From positions 4,230,248 to 4,294,247 of the forward strand of contig NZ_CP027806.1 in NCBI RefSeq assembly GCF_003353065.1: DNA of 64,000 bases, written 5' to 3'. The first letter of the stretch is position 1, and every line of letters starts with the position of its first letter. The translations under genes were made by a program, and so were the position numbers. The notes beneath the pieces are model-generated. The model was given only the letters and a program-made list of their open reading frames with translations. It did no database searches and had not been told where the DNA came from. Shown piece after piece: positions 55,056-64,000 of the stretch. This DNA is from Cyclonatronum proteinivorum. GTDB lineage: Bacteria > Bacteroidota > Rhodothermia > Balneolales > Cyclonatronaceae.

Positions 55056-55631
55056 ATGGCCAACCTAACAAGTGCTGAAATTCAAAAGCAGCAGGATTTC
55101 AATGAGGAGATGCTTCCTCATCTCGATGCTATTTATAATTTCGCGCTGCGACTTACAGCCGATCCCAATGATGCCGAAGACCTCGTACAGGACACTATTG
55201 TAAAGGCATTTCGTTTTTTTAGCAGCTATGAAAAGGGTACCAACGCAAAGGCATGGCTTTTCCGGATTCTGAAAAACTCATACATCAACAATTACCGGAA
55301 GAAGTCGAAACAACCGCATCAGGTAGATTACTCCGAAGTTTCACAATACTACGAGAGTGTGCGCAGCGAACAGTCCGAAACGACTGACCTCGAAGATCTG
55401 ATGTACCGGGAAATGATGGATGATGATGTCACAACAGCCCTTACCGAACTCCCGGAAGATTTCCGCACCGTTGTTTTGTTGTGTGATGTTGAAGGTTTCA
55501 CCTATGAAGAAATTGCCAACATGCTGGATGTCCCCATCGGAACCATTCGCTCCAGACTACACCGGGGCAGAAACCTGCTTCGCGTCAGACTTATGGATTA
55601 TGCGGAAAAACGCGGTTTCAATCAGGACTAA
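55056..55631 (+). CDS. ECF-type RNA polymerase sigma factor
   Basis: 191-residue sigma-70-family extracytoplasmic-function sigma factor. Region 2 (about 20-90; IYNFALRLTADPNDAEDLVQDTIVKAF) is the core-binding part; region 4 (about 125-180; LTELPEDFRTVVLLCDVEGFTYEEIANMLDVPIGTIRSRLHRGR) is the -35 reader. It resembles the SigH/SigR type, whose anti-sigma factor is often adjacent, but no anti-sigma gene is seen here. The gene is alone, closed by a terminator. Confidence 0.93.
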   Translation: MANLTSAEIQKQQDFNEEMLPHLDAIYNFALRLTADPNDAEDLVQDTIVKAFRFFSSYEKGTNAKAWLFRILKNSYINNYRKKSKQPHQVDYSEVSQYYESVRSEQSETTDLEDLMYREMMDDDVTTALTELPEDFRTVVLLCDVEGFTYEEIANMLDVPIGTIRSRLHRGRNLLRVRLMDYAEKRGFNQD

Positions 55632-55664
55632 TCAATCAGCACTTTTTTTTTCTGATATCAACTT

Positions 55665-55689
55665 AAAGCCCCGATCCGGGGCTTTTTTT
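55665..55689. terminator. Sigma factor gene terminator
   Basis: Stem AAAGCCCCG / CGGGGCTTT with a 3-base loop, then TTTT. 34 bases after the sigma factor stop; it also faces the convergent histidine kinase gene. Confidence 0.88.
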
Positions 55690-55706
55690 GTTTTATCGTA
55701 TTTGCG

Positions 55707-57026
55707 TTACAGCTCAAGAATTGAATATTCTGTTTTCACAGGAAGTTCAATCCGGAAGCGCGTACCGCTGCCCGGGTTCGAAGTTGCGATATAAATTTTG
55801 CCTTCGTGATAGTCTTCAATAATGCGTCTTGCGAGGCTCAGCCCCAGCCCCCAGCCGCGCTTTTTGGTACTGAAACCGGGACTAAAAACTTCTTTATGCA
55901 GTTTTCTTTCAATGCCTTTTCCGGTGTCTTCCACGTCTATGTGCAAAATGCCGCTGTTTGCCACTGAGGTCACGCTTACGTAGCCTTCATCTGTAGCGTC
56001 GAACGCATTTTTTATGAGGTTCTCCAATGCCCAGGAGAACAGCTGCTCGTTCAGATCTACCTTGGCCTGCATTTCGATATCTTTTTTGAAATCAATTTTA
56101 CCGCCCAGCTGCGGCAGCCGCCTGCTCATGTAGCTGCAAACATGGCTGATAACCGGTCCTGCGCGCATTACCTTTAGCTCAGGCTCCGAGCCGATTTTAT
56201 TAAAACGTTCTGCGATCGTCTGCAGCCGGTCTACATCGTTTTCGAGTTCATGGATAACGGACAGCATGTACTCATTATCGGAGGCGCTTTCTTTGAGGAG
56301 CTCAATCCAGCCCATCAGGCTTGATATGGGAGTTCCCAGCTGATGTGCAGATTCCCTGGCCATACCGACCCAAAGCTTGCTTTGTTCGTTACGTTTTATG
56401 CTGTTGAGGCTGGCATATCCCAGGCCCAGAAAAAGTGCTAACAACCCAAATTGTATGTAGGGAAAAAAGCGCAACGTGCTTACCAGTGCGCTGTTGCCGT
56501 AATACAGCATCTGCATTTCCTGTGATTCTCCTTCCCCTACCAGAAAAATGATGGGCTCATTTACACCGGCGTACCGGTCAATAAGCCCTTCATCGAGTTC
56601 GCTGTCGCGAATGTTACGGTGATGGACAATCCGACCGTCCTGATCAACAACGACTGACGGTATCTCAAATAAATTATTGATGATCACTTCGTTTGCAACA
56701 AAATCAAGTCCGGCATTGCTCAGTTCTGATTCCACACGGCTTAGGACGCTGTTCCAGCGGTTTTTCAGTTCCTGCCCGATGAGCGGGTGTGCATCAAGCT
56801 CCTGCTGCATCCGCTGCAGCTGCATTCTCGACTGCTGATACTGCTCCACCGAAATGTAGGCCGAAGCTTTGGCCCAGAGTTCGGTGCTTGCCCGTTCGTT
56901 GTCGCGTATTTGGCCGATCAGGTATTGCGTGTACACAAAAGAAGCAATGGCCAGAAGCAATAACAGGCTGATAACAAATGCTTTAACCCGAAAACTTGTG
57001 GTGGAAGTGGCTGACTGTAGGTTCAT
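55707..57026 (-). CDS. Sensor histidine kinase
   Basis: 439-residue membrane kinase. Two membrane segments (about 13-33 and 185-205) bracket a periplasmic sensor region (about 34-184; coiled-coil part at 50-100, then a small domain with VVVDQDGRIVHH). HisKA is marked by MARESAHQLGTPISSLMGW with His near 227. HATPase N-box (ENLIKNAFDA), DTGKGIERK and GWGLGLSLARRI boxes follow. No response regulator is adjacent. Convergent with the ECF sigma factor gene, upstream neighbour recF on the same strand. Confidence 0.92.
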   Translation of the reverse strand: MNLQSATSTTSFRVKAFVISLLLLLAIASFVYTQYLIGQIRDNERASTELWAKASAYISVEQYQQSRMQLQRMQQELDAHPLIGQELKNRWNSVLSRVESELSNAGLDFVANEVIINNLFEIPSVVVDQDGRIVHHRNIRDSELDEGLIDRYAGVNEPIIFLVGEGESQEMQMLYYGNSALVSTLRFFPYIQFGLLALFLGLGYASLNSIKRNEQSKLWVGMARESAHQLGTPISSLMGWIELLKESASDNEYMLSVIHELENDVDRLQTIAERFNKIGSEPELKVMRAGPVISHVCSYMSRRLPQLGGKIDFKKDIEMQAKVDLNEQLFSWALENLIKNAFDATDEGYVSVTSVANSGILHIDVEDTGKGIERKLHKEVFSPGFSTKKRGWGLGLSLARRIIEDYHEGKIYIATSNPGSGTRFRIELPVKTEYSILEL

Positions 57027-57089
57027 GAGGTTTGCAAACTTAATTGAAGCGGTCCGAAAGCACGCATCTTCCGGCGTATGGTTTCGGGC

Positions 57090-58286
57090 TTATTCATCCG
57101 GCAAATGTACATCATCATCATCATCAGAAGCATCAGACTCAGGCTGTGGCTGTGATATATGGATGAGGGGGCCTTCTGTGACGGTAAAATGCCGGTTTTG
57201 GGCTGTATCAAACGGAATAAGGCCTTCAAATGGTGCCTGATTGGCAGCCGTAATAAAGGCCTGCCCTTTATGCGCATTCAGCATGTCTGCCAGAATGCTA
57301 ACCTTTGCGGGGTCAAGGTCACCAAAAACATCATCCAGCAAAAATACTGGCAGGTCATCGAGTACATCGCTGAAATACGCGAGCTGTGCCATTTTGAGGG
57401 CAAGGGCAAAAAGCCGGTGCTGACCCTGCGAGCCGAACTTGCGAAGCTCCATCTCATCAAGATAGAGAATGAGGTCGTCCCGGTGAGGTCCGGATAAGGT
57501 CATCTGACGCTCCGTTTCTTTTTCGAGATTTTCGTCTATCAGTCCGGCAAAAATATCGGCAATTTCATCTTCCGAAGCCTCTTCAGGCAAATTCGCAATG
57601 GTTTTATACCGGAAGGATGGTTTCAGGCCTATACCGGAAATCCGGGCGTAGCTTTCTTCCAGGAATTCGGAAAAGCGTGCAAGCACGGTGCGGCGGCGGG
57701 CAATAATTTTAGCGCCCGCTTTAGCGAGCTGCTGATTCCAGGGTTCGAGCTGAATCTGCAGCATATCGGGCCTGATCCCCCGCATGGAGAGGAGGCGGTT
57801 GCGCTGCCTGATGATTCGGCGGTACTCGAGGAGGTCCGTAAGATAGGAGCGGTAAACCTGACTAATCATCGCATCCAGAAACGAGCGGCGCTCAGCCGGG
57901 CCTTCGTTGGTGAGGCGTTTGTCATCGGGCGAAAGCACGACAACCGGCACCAGACCGATAAGGTCAGAAAGCCGCTCGAGCGGGCTGTCGTTTACCAGAA
58001 ACTTTTTGCCGTCGCCACGGGTGTAGGTACACGTAACCCGAAAGGAAGCGCGAATACTGCCGCTTAACCGGGCTTCAATAAAAAAGCCGGAGCTGCCCTG
58101 CTTTACGACATACATGTCGGAAGCGGTGGCAAAACTCCGGCTCATACACAAATAGTGAATCGCGTCAATGAGATTGGTTTTCCCCATGCCATTTCGCCCG
58201 GTTATCAGGTTAATGCCCGGCGCAAAATCTACCTTGCTGTCTTCATGATTGCGGAAGTTCTGCAGCGTAATGCTGTTAACGATCAT
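57090..58286 (-). CDS. recF: RecF recombination/repair protein
   Basis: 398-residue SMC-like ATPase that loads RecA at gaps. Walker A GRNGMGKT at 30-37, ABC signature LSGPHRDDL near 267-275, Walker B VFLLDDVFGDLD near 330-341. The tail (last 30 residues) is acidic and unusual: ESDASDDDDDVHLPDE. In many genomes recF sits next to dnaA-dnaN-gyrB; here none of these is present, as is common in Bacteroidota-like genomes. It is followed on the same strand by the sensor kinase gene, 63 bases away. Confidence 0.95.
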   Translation of the reverse strand: MIVNSITLQNFRNHEDSKVDFAPGINLITGRNGMGKTNLIDAIHYLCMSRSFATASDMYVVKQGSSGFFIEARLSGSIRASFRVTCTYTRGDGKKFLVNDSPLERLSDLIGLVPVVVLSPDDKRLTNEGPAERRSFLDAMISQVYRSYLTDLLEYRRIIRQRNRLLSMRGIRPDMLQIQLEPWNQQLAKAGAKIIARRRTVLARFSEFLEESYARISGIGLKPSFRYKTIANLPEEASEDEIADIFAGLIDENLEKETERQMTLSGPHRDDLILYLDEMELRKFGSQGQHRLFALALKMAQLAYFSDVLDDLPVFLLDDVFGDLDPAKVSILADMLNAHKGQAFITAANQAPFEGLIPFDTAQNRHFTVTEGPLIHISQPQPESDASDDDDDVHLPDE

Positions 58287-58339
58287 GCTCTTTGATGGCT
58301 GTAGGCAGGGATGGATTGAATGGGGAAAAAGTACCGCAC

Positions 58340-58624
58340 TCAGTCAGAATCAGAATCTGAAACTGACTCTGAATCAGAATCACTTTTCGGACGGGCTTCA
58401 TTTACTACAATGGCCCGGTCCATAAACATGGTGTTGTTGAGTTTTTCGATGGCTATGAGGGCTTTTTCGTCATCTTCCAGATCCACAAAACCAAACCCTT
58501 TGGAGCGGCCGGTTTTTCGTTCTTTGATGATGACGGCGTTTTTTACGTCGCCAAAATAACCAAATAAGGTTTCAAGGTCTTTTTCAGTTGCGTCCCAGGA
58601 GAGGTTTCCTACATAAATGTTCAT
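58340..58624 (-). CDS. RRM RNA-binding protein with Ser-Asp tail
   Basis: 94-residue single-RRM protein like cyanobacterial Rbp. RNP2 IYVGNL is at 3-8, RNP1 KGFGFVDL at 42-49. After residue 80 the tail is SDSDSESVSDSDSD, encoded by repeats of TCAGAATC-like units on the plus strand, instead of the Gly-rich tail seen in many relatives. Family members bind RNA and are often cold-induced; no target is evident. Lies just upstream of recF on the minus strand (53 bases), possibly cotranscribed. Confidence 0.88.
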   Translation of the reverse strand: MNIYVGNLSWDATEKDLETLFGYFGDVKNAVIIKERKTGRSKGFGFVDLEDDEKALIAIEKLNNTMFMDRAIVVNEARPKSDSDSESVSDSDSD

Positions 58625-58998
58625 GTTTATTGCTCATTTCTACAAATTTGGGATGGCTTGCCGGTGTGCAGGCCAACATGCAATGGACTCCAAAGCATTC
58701 ATCGCACCCTATATGTCCGGCGCGGTTTTTTTGTGAGCCGTTTAAGCATTGGTGCGGGTGTTTTTTTGCCTGCCCGGCAAAGTGAATAAAAAAGGCTGCA
58801 AGCGTGCAAATTGCAGCTGTGCAGCCTTTAAAATCAGGCGTTTAAGCCGGCAGCTTTGTGTAGCTGACCAGCCGGATCTGAATACGGGTACCGGCACAGA
58901 ACGCTATTTCCGTGGATGATAATCCCGCGGAAGTTTCAGTTCTGTGCGGCCGCAAATACATTCAAACCCGTTTGTGTGGCAACGACCAGGTACTTGTC
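58625..58998. other. Intergenic region between RRM gene and enolase
   Basis: About 370 bases holding the enolase terminator (58791-58829) and, on the RRM side, the leader of the RRM gene. No other RNA or gene is recognised. Confidence 0.45.
58791..58829 (-). terminator. Enolase gene terminator
   Basis: Stem AAAGGCTGCA / TGCAGCCTTT with a 19-base loop that itself has TGCAAATTGCA; the minus strand ends with T6. 170 bases past the eno stop. Confidence 0.8.
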
Positions 58999-60730
<1,732 letters not shown>

Positions 60731-61411
60731 ATGAGACCTGTTTTTATTTTATTTGATATTGACGGAACCCTTGTGAAGGTACGTCAGGGATTTATGCCCC
60801 GCCTCATCGATGTGCTTCTGCGAAAGCTGGGCCGTGACACCATAGAGGTCGGCTCGACCTCCTACGCGGGGCGCACCGACCGGGATATTTTCACCAAACT
60901 TCTCAAAGCCAACGGAATATGCACGAGTAATTTTGAAGCACTCCGGAAAACGTACGTTGAAACCCTTGACGAAATGCTCAGTCCGGCTGACCTCGATACC
61001 ATACCCGGTGCTGCAGAAGCTGCCGAGTGGTGTTATGAAAACAGTAGCGCCTCAGGCCTTCTTACCGGCAACTTCCGCGAAGCGGCCTTCACCAAGCTTC
61101 ACCGGGCCGGACTCGACCGGTACTTTGAAACAGGCGCATTTGGCGGAGATCACTATGAGCGCAACGCACTTCCGGAAGTGGCCTGGCAGATCGGACGTCA
61201 GCTGATCGGAGATAACCTTCAGCCTGAAGATATGGTCATCATCGGAGATACGCCGCGGGATGTGGCTTGTGCCAAGCACTTTGGCTGCAAAAGTGTAGCC
61301 GTTACAACAGGCCCGTTCACCCGGGAAGAGCTCAGAAAACATCAGCCGGATTTGATTCTGGACAGTCTCGCTGCCCCGCAGGAATGGCTCGGAGCACTGT
61401 TCAATGACTAA
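60731..61411 (+). CDS. HAD-superfamily phosphatase (phosphoglycolate phosphatase-like)
   Basis: 226-residue HAD hydrolase. Motif I FDIDGTLVK at 8-16 with nucleophile Asp9; helical cap about 17-85; motif II LLTGNFRE near 112; motif III Lys in the following helix; motif IV IIGDTPRDVACAKHFG near 173-188. This looks like Gph or a general phosphatase; the substrate is not set by sequence. Single gene. Confidence 0.9.
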   Translation: MRPVFILFDIDGTLVKVRQGFMPRLIDVLLRKLGRDTIEVGSTSYAGRTDRDIFTKLLKANGICTSNFEALRKTYVETLDEMLSPADLDTIPGAAEAAEWCYENSSASGLLTGNFREAAFTKLHRAGLDRYFETGAFGGDHYERNALPEVAWQIGRQLIGDNLQPEDMVIIGDTPRDVACAKHFGCKSVAVTTGPFTREELRKHQPDLILDSLAAPQEWLGALFND

Positions 61412-61529
61412 ATGGTACGTATTGCTTCATAACGCAATTCAGTAAAAGCACATCGACGAAGCGCCTTTAATTTTCATTTTGAGCCTGAATTATTCATAAG
61501 AAAATGTAGCTGCGTGCAAAGCGTTCGGC

Positions 61530-62363
61530 TTACCACATACCACCGAACATCAGGGTGATGGTTGGTGTCAGAAAAAATTTCTGGGGGGGAAAGCCGGTTC
61601 CCCGCTCAATCTCAAGCCCTGTCGGCCCTTCAACAAGACGATTGGGTTCCATAATCTGAATGCCGGATGGAAAATAATGCCCCATCACGCCAAACTCGAG
61701 AGCCGTCAGGGTATTAAAGGTTTGCCCGAATTCAACAGCGAGCGCAAATTTACCCGACCAGCCGGTCTGCCAGCTGCCGTCGCTCCATCCCTGAAAAACA
61801 TCGTAAATGCGGCTGCTTGGCAGCTGAACCTGTGCAGGCTCTCCGCTTTCCAAAATCAGATCTTCGAAGTACGGATACACAAAAGAGAAGCTCGCGCCCA
61901 GCATACCGGTAGCATAGAAGCGAAAATTATCCTCGATATAGTTTGCCAGCATGCGCTGCCGAACACCGGTCATGATCGGAAAATTAAACACCCGGTTAAA
62001 TTTGTTCGGGATGATTTGCTGACCAAACCAGGTGACAAAAGCCTGTTCACGGGAGTCATTCAGGGTGCCAAAACCGGCTTCACTAACCCACTGCGTGTGC
62101 GGGCCGATCACATAGCGGTACTGCCCGGAAACCGAAAATCCGTGATTGGTAATGTTCAGGTTAAACGTAGCGCCCTGACGCAGATCAAAATCGAGCGGAC
62201 TCACTGAAGTTGAAGCGGGCCGTATTTCAGGCTCTATGCTTTGGCGGGCTTCCGCCTGATCAGCGAAAGCGATAGCGATAGCGATAGCAAAAACTGCGAT
62301 CAGCACTCTCAAAAAAGAAAAGCGGGACAGCGCCGGTATTGAAAGCCCAAAATTCGGTTGCAT
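61530..62363 (-). CDS. Predicted outer-membrane beta-barrel protein
   Basis: 277-residue protein with a signal peptide (about 1-40) whose core contains an Ala-Ile repeat (AIAIAIAF) encoded by a GCGATA hexamer repeat. The mature part alternates hydrophobic and polar residues in beta-hairpins (FNLNITNHGFSVSGQYRYVI, RFYATGMLGASFSFVYPYF) and ends in ITLMFGGMW, an aromatic terminus as in BamA substrates. Family unknown. No neighbour suggests its role. Confidence 0.72.
   Translation of the reverse strand: MQPNFGLSIPALSRFSFLRVLIAVFAIAIAIAFADQAEARQSIEPEIRPASTSVSPLDFDLRQGATFNLNITNHGFSVSGQYRYVIGPHTQWVSEAGFGTLNDSREQAFVTWFGQQIIPNKFNRVFNFPIMTGVRQRMLANYIEDNFRFYATGMLGASFSFVYPYFEDLILESGEPAQVQLPSSRIYDVFQGWSDGSWQTGWSGKFALAVEFGQTFNTLTALEFGVMGHYFPSGIQIMEPNRLVEGPTGLEIERGTGFPPQKFFLTPTITLMFGGMW
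62266..62289. repeat. GCGATA hexamer tandem repeat in a signal peptide
   Basis: Nearly four copies of GCGATA on the plus strand, reading as an Ala-Ile repeat in the outer-membrane protein's signal peptide. Six-base units would change length without a frameshift. Confidence 0.6.
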
Positions 62364-62650
62364 AAGTTAAAAATAGGGTTTTGAATTGAGTTCTATTTTC
62401 TTTATATCGTGGTTCAATTTTTTTTGTGATGTTCAGGCATACCATTTACTACCTGATAAACACGCTTCAACTTAAAAATACCTGCATCAGAACTCTTAAG
62501 CTAATGGAAACAACGCGTGCAGCATTCCGCAAGCCAGCGGCATGCCCGAAATTACCGGGGATGAGCTTGCCGCCTACCAATGTCTTTCTTATACACGCTG
62601 ACGCAGCTCACAGTTCTGAAAAACCGAAACGCACACCCTAAAATTAAGGT

Positions 62651-63049
62651 ATGGATTCAGTAAGAAAATTTTTGATTTACGGCCCCGCGGATACGCTTAA
62701 CCTATTTGCGGAACACCTGTCGGAAAAAACGAAACCTCAGTATGCCTTCAATCACCATGTGACTGAAACCGGCGATAGTATTTGTGTTTTCATTTATGAA
62801 GAACACCGTAAGCTGATTAACTCAAGTACAACGGTTACCGTTTTGATTCGCAAGCTGAGCGATAAAATTGAAATTGATTTTGTTGTGACCGGTGGAAGGA
62901 TGGGCTTCCGCGGCAGCGCAGCTTCTTCAGATAACATCGAACCCCTTGTGCAGGACGTCGTTTACGGACTCATCGTAGAGTTCAGCGTTCGTTTTGGACT
63001 CACCATTCAGGAAACAAAACCCGCCGAAGAAAACGACGCGAATGCCTGA
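62651..63049 (+). CDS. Conserved-looking small protein, unknown function
   Basis: 132-residue soluble protein, no signal peptide. Alternating strands and helices (VRKFLIYGPADTLNLFAEHL, SSTTVTVLIRKLSDKIEIDFVVT) suggest a compact alpha/beta domain. I do not recognise the family. It overlaps prmC by 8 bases and is likely cotranscribed with it. Confidence 0.65.
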   Translation: MDSVRKFLIYGPADTLNLFAEHLSEKTKPQYAFNHHVTETGDSICVFIYEEHRKLINSSTTVTVLIRKLSDKIEIDFVVTGGRMGFRGSAASSDNIEPLVQDVVYGLIVEFSVRFGLTIQETKPAEENDANA

Positions 63050-63923
63050 TAAAGCGGCGGTGCCAAAAGTATGGACCGTGCTCAGCATGCTCGACTGGGC
63101 AACGGCTTATTTTGAAGGTAAAGGTATCAATCAGCCCCGCCTGAGCATTGAATGGCTCCTTGCCGACACACTGGGCTGTAAACGGCTCGATCTTTACCTG
63201 CAATTCGACCGGCTATTACACACCAAAGAATTATCGGCTCTTAAACCCGCCCTCCTCAGGAGAGCTGCCCATGAACCGCTTCAGTACATTACCGGAAAAA
63301 CGGATTTCTACGGGCTGGAAATGAAAGTGGGGCCGGATGTGCTCATTCCCCGGCCCGAAACCGAGCAACTCGTTGAACTGATATGCAATGATATCTCCGA
63401 CAGACAGAACCTGCGTGTACTTGACATCGGGACCGGCAGCGGCTGTATTGCCATTGCGCTTAAAACCGAACGGCCCGACTTCAGCCTTGCGGCAGCCGAT
63501 ATAAGTGAGCGGGCACTCGCCATTGCCATGAAAAATGCAGCAACGCACGATTGTGAGATTGACTTTTTCCGGCACGACCTCTTCCAGCCAAGGCTGCCTG
63601 ATGACCGGACTTCTTTTGATGTGATTGTTTCAAACCCGCCCTACATCCCTCTGTCTGAAAAGCAACGCATCGACGCTGAAGTATCCAAATTTGAACCTGC
63701 GGAAGCCCTGTTTCATCAGGATGTCAGAAGTGTGTATGGCGCACTCGGGCGCCTTGCACAAGCCAACCTGCGGGCCGGTGGCGTGCTGTATGTTGAGATA
63801 CACGAAGAAATGGGAGAAGAAATCAGCAAGGCCGTCGCCGAACACGGTTTTTCAGTAGCATTAAAACCCGATTACGCCGGAAAAAGCCGCATGCTCGTTT
63901 GCAGCCAACAATCCAATTCGTAA
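63042..63923 (+). CDS. prmC: Release factor glutamine methyltransferase
   Basis: Methylates the GGQ glutamine of release factors RF1 and RF2 with S-adenosylmethionine. 293 residues from ATG 63042; a longer frame from 62994 lacks family support. An N-terminal helical domain (about 1-80; PLQYITGKTDFYGLEM near 79-94) is followed by the SAM-binding DIGTGSG at 128-134 and the catalytic NPPY at 198-201. Complete within the window. Confidence 0.95.
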   Translation: MPDKAAVPKVWTVLSMLDWATAYFEGKGINQPRLSIEWLLADTLGCKRLDLYLQFDRLLHTKELSALKPALLRRAAHEPLQYITGKTDFYGLEMKVGPDVLIPRPETEQLVELICNDISDRQNLRVLDIGTGSGCIAIALKTERPDFSLAAADISERALAIAMKNAATHDCEIDFFRHDLFQPRLPDDRTSFDVIVSNPPYIPLSEKQRIDAEVSKFEPAEALFHQDVRSVYGALGRLAQANLRAGGVLYVEIHEEMGEEISKAVAEHGFSVALKPDYAGKSRMLVCSQQSNS

Positions 63924-63932
63924 TGTGGATAA
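63924..63932 (-). promoter_or_regulatory. Isolated DnaA box
   Basis: TGTGGATAA is the exact complement of TTATCCACA, one base past the prmC stop. A single match carries little weight alone. Confidence 0.25.
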
Positions 63933-64000
63933 CTTGTGTGTAACTTTTTTTGAGCCAAACCTACCAGTCAATTTGAGTGGGCAAACCTGCGCTATCAGCA

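Noticed and set aside
63924..63932. DnaA box near the right edge as an origin signal
   Set aside because: A single 9-mer match; no cluster is visible before the window ends.

Overview
The window looks like a chromosome segment from a Bacteroidota-related bacterium, most likely of the Balneolota/Rhodothermota group. This placement is an inference from the sequence. Supporting signs are a very large secreted protein with a type IX secretion (NYPNPFNP-type) C-terminal sorting domain, a DUF5117-type lipoprotein metalloprotease, an OprO/P-like porin, a fused 2-oxoacid:ferredoxin oxidoreductase alpha subunit, a class II (B12) ribonucleotide reductase and the near absence of strong Shine-Dalgarno sequences. 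No rRNA, CRISPR array, prophage or integrase gene was found.

Layout. 1-1.3 kb: 3' part of a TPR-type sensor histidine kinase. 2.05-7.2 kb: accessory zone, with an IS1380-family element (TSD TAAGTA) interrupted by an intact IS982-family element (TSD TATTG), followed by an AT-rich run of small gene cassettes (higBA, a lipoprotein, a UPF0175/DUF3368 toxin-antitoxin pair) separated by sequences resembling integron attC sites. 7.5-11.6 kb: korB-korA and proC. 11.6-13 kb: a gene-free 1.3 kb stretch made of nested direct and inverted repeats. 13-26 kb: CotH/LTD secreted protein, DUF2207 membrane protein, a MITE-like element, bacilliredoxin, superoxide dismutase, an SthA-like flavoprotein, DUF429 and aspS. 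26-37.2 kb: membrane protein, NarL-type regulator, nrdJ (with DnaA-box-like sites upstream), metalloprotease, porin and RluA-type pseudouridine synthase.

37.4-48.3 kb is a second AT-rich accessory block that looks like a defence island: a DUF1016 nuclease fragment, a 1795-residue DUF4011/helicase/Vsr-like nuclease protein with a GreA-type C-terminal domain, an McrB-McrC pair, and a three-gene toxin/XRE-antitoxin/SecB-like-chaperone (TAC-like) module. It ends next to the 3' end of a tRNA-Thr(CGT) gene.

48.6-64 kb is again housekeeping: a Crp/Fnr regulator; a surface-polysaccharide cluster (wlbA-like dehydrogenase, wlbB-like acetyltransferase, flippase, glycosyltransferase); a phosphoesterase; an ECF sigma factor; a sensor kinase; recF; an RRM protein; enolase; a HAD phosphatase; an outer-membrane protein; and prmC at the right edge.

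Several intergenic regions share a dispersed repeat of about 90-125 bp (five copies) that starts at or just after a terminator-like hairpin and T tract. The most unusual material is the cassette array with attC-like sites, the TAC-like module, the GreA-tailed helicase-nuclease, and the repeat families.
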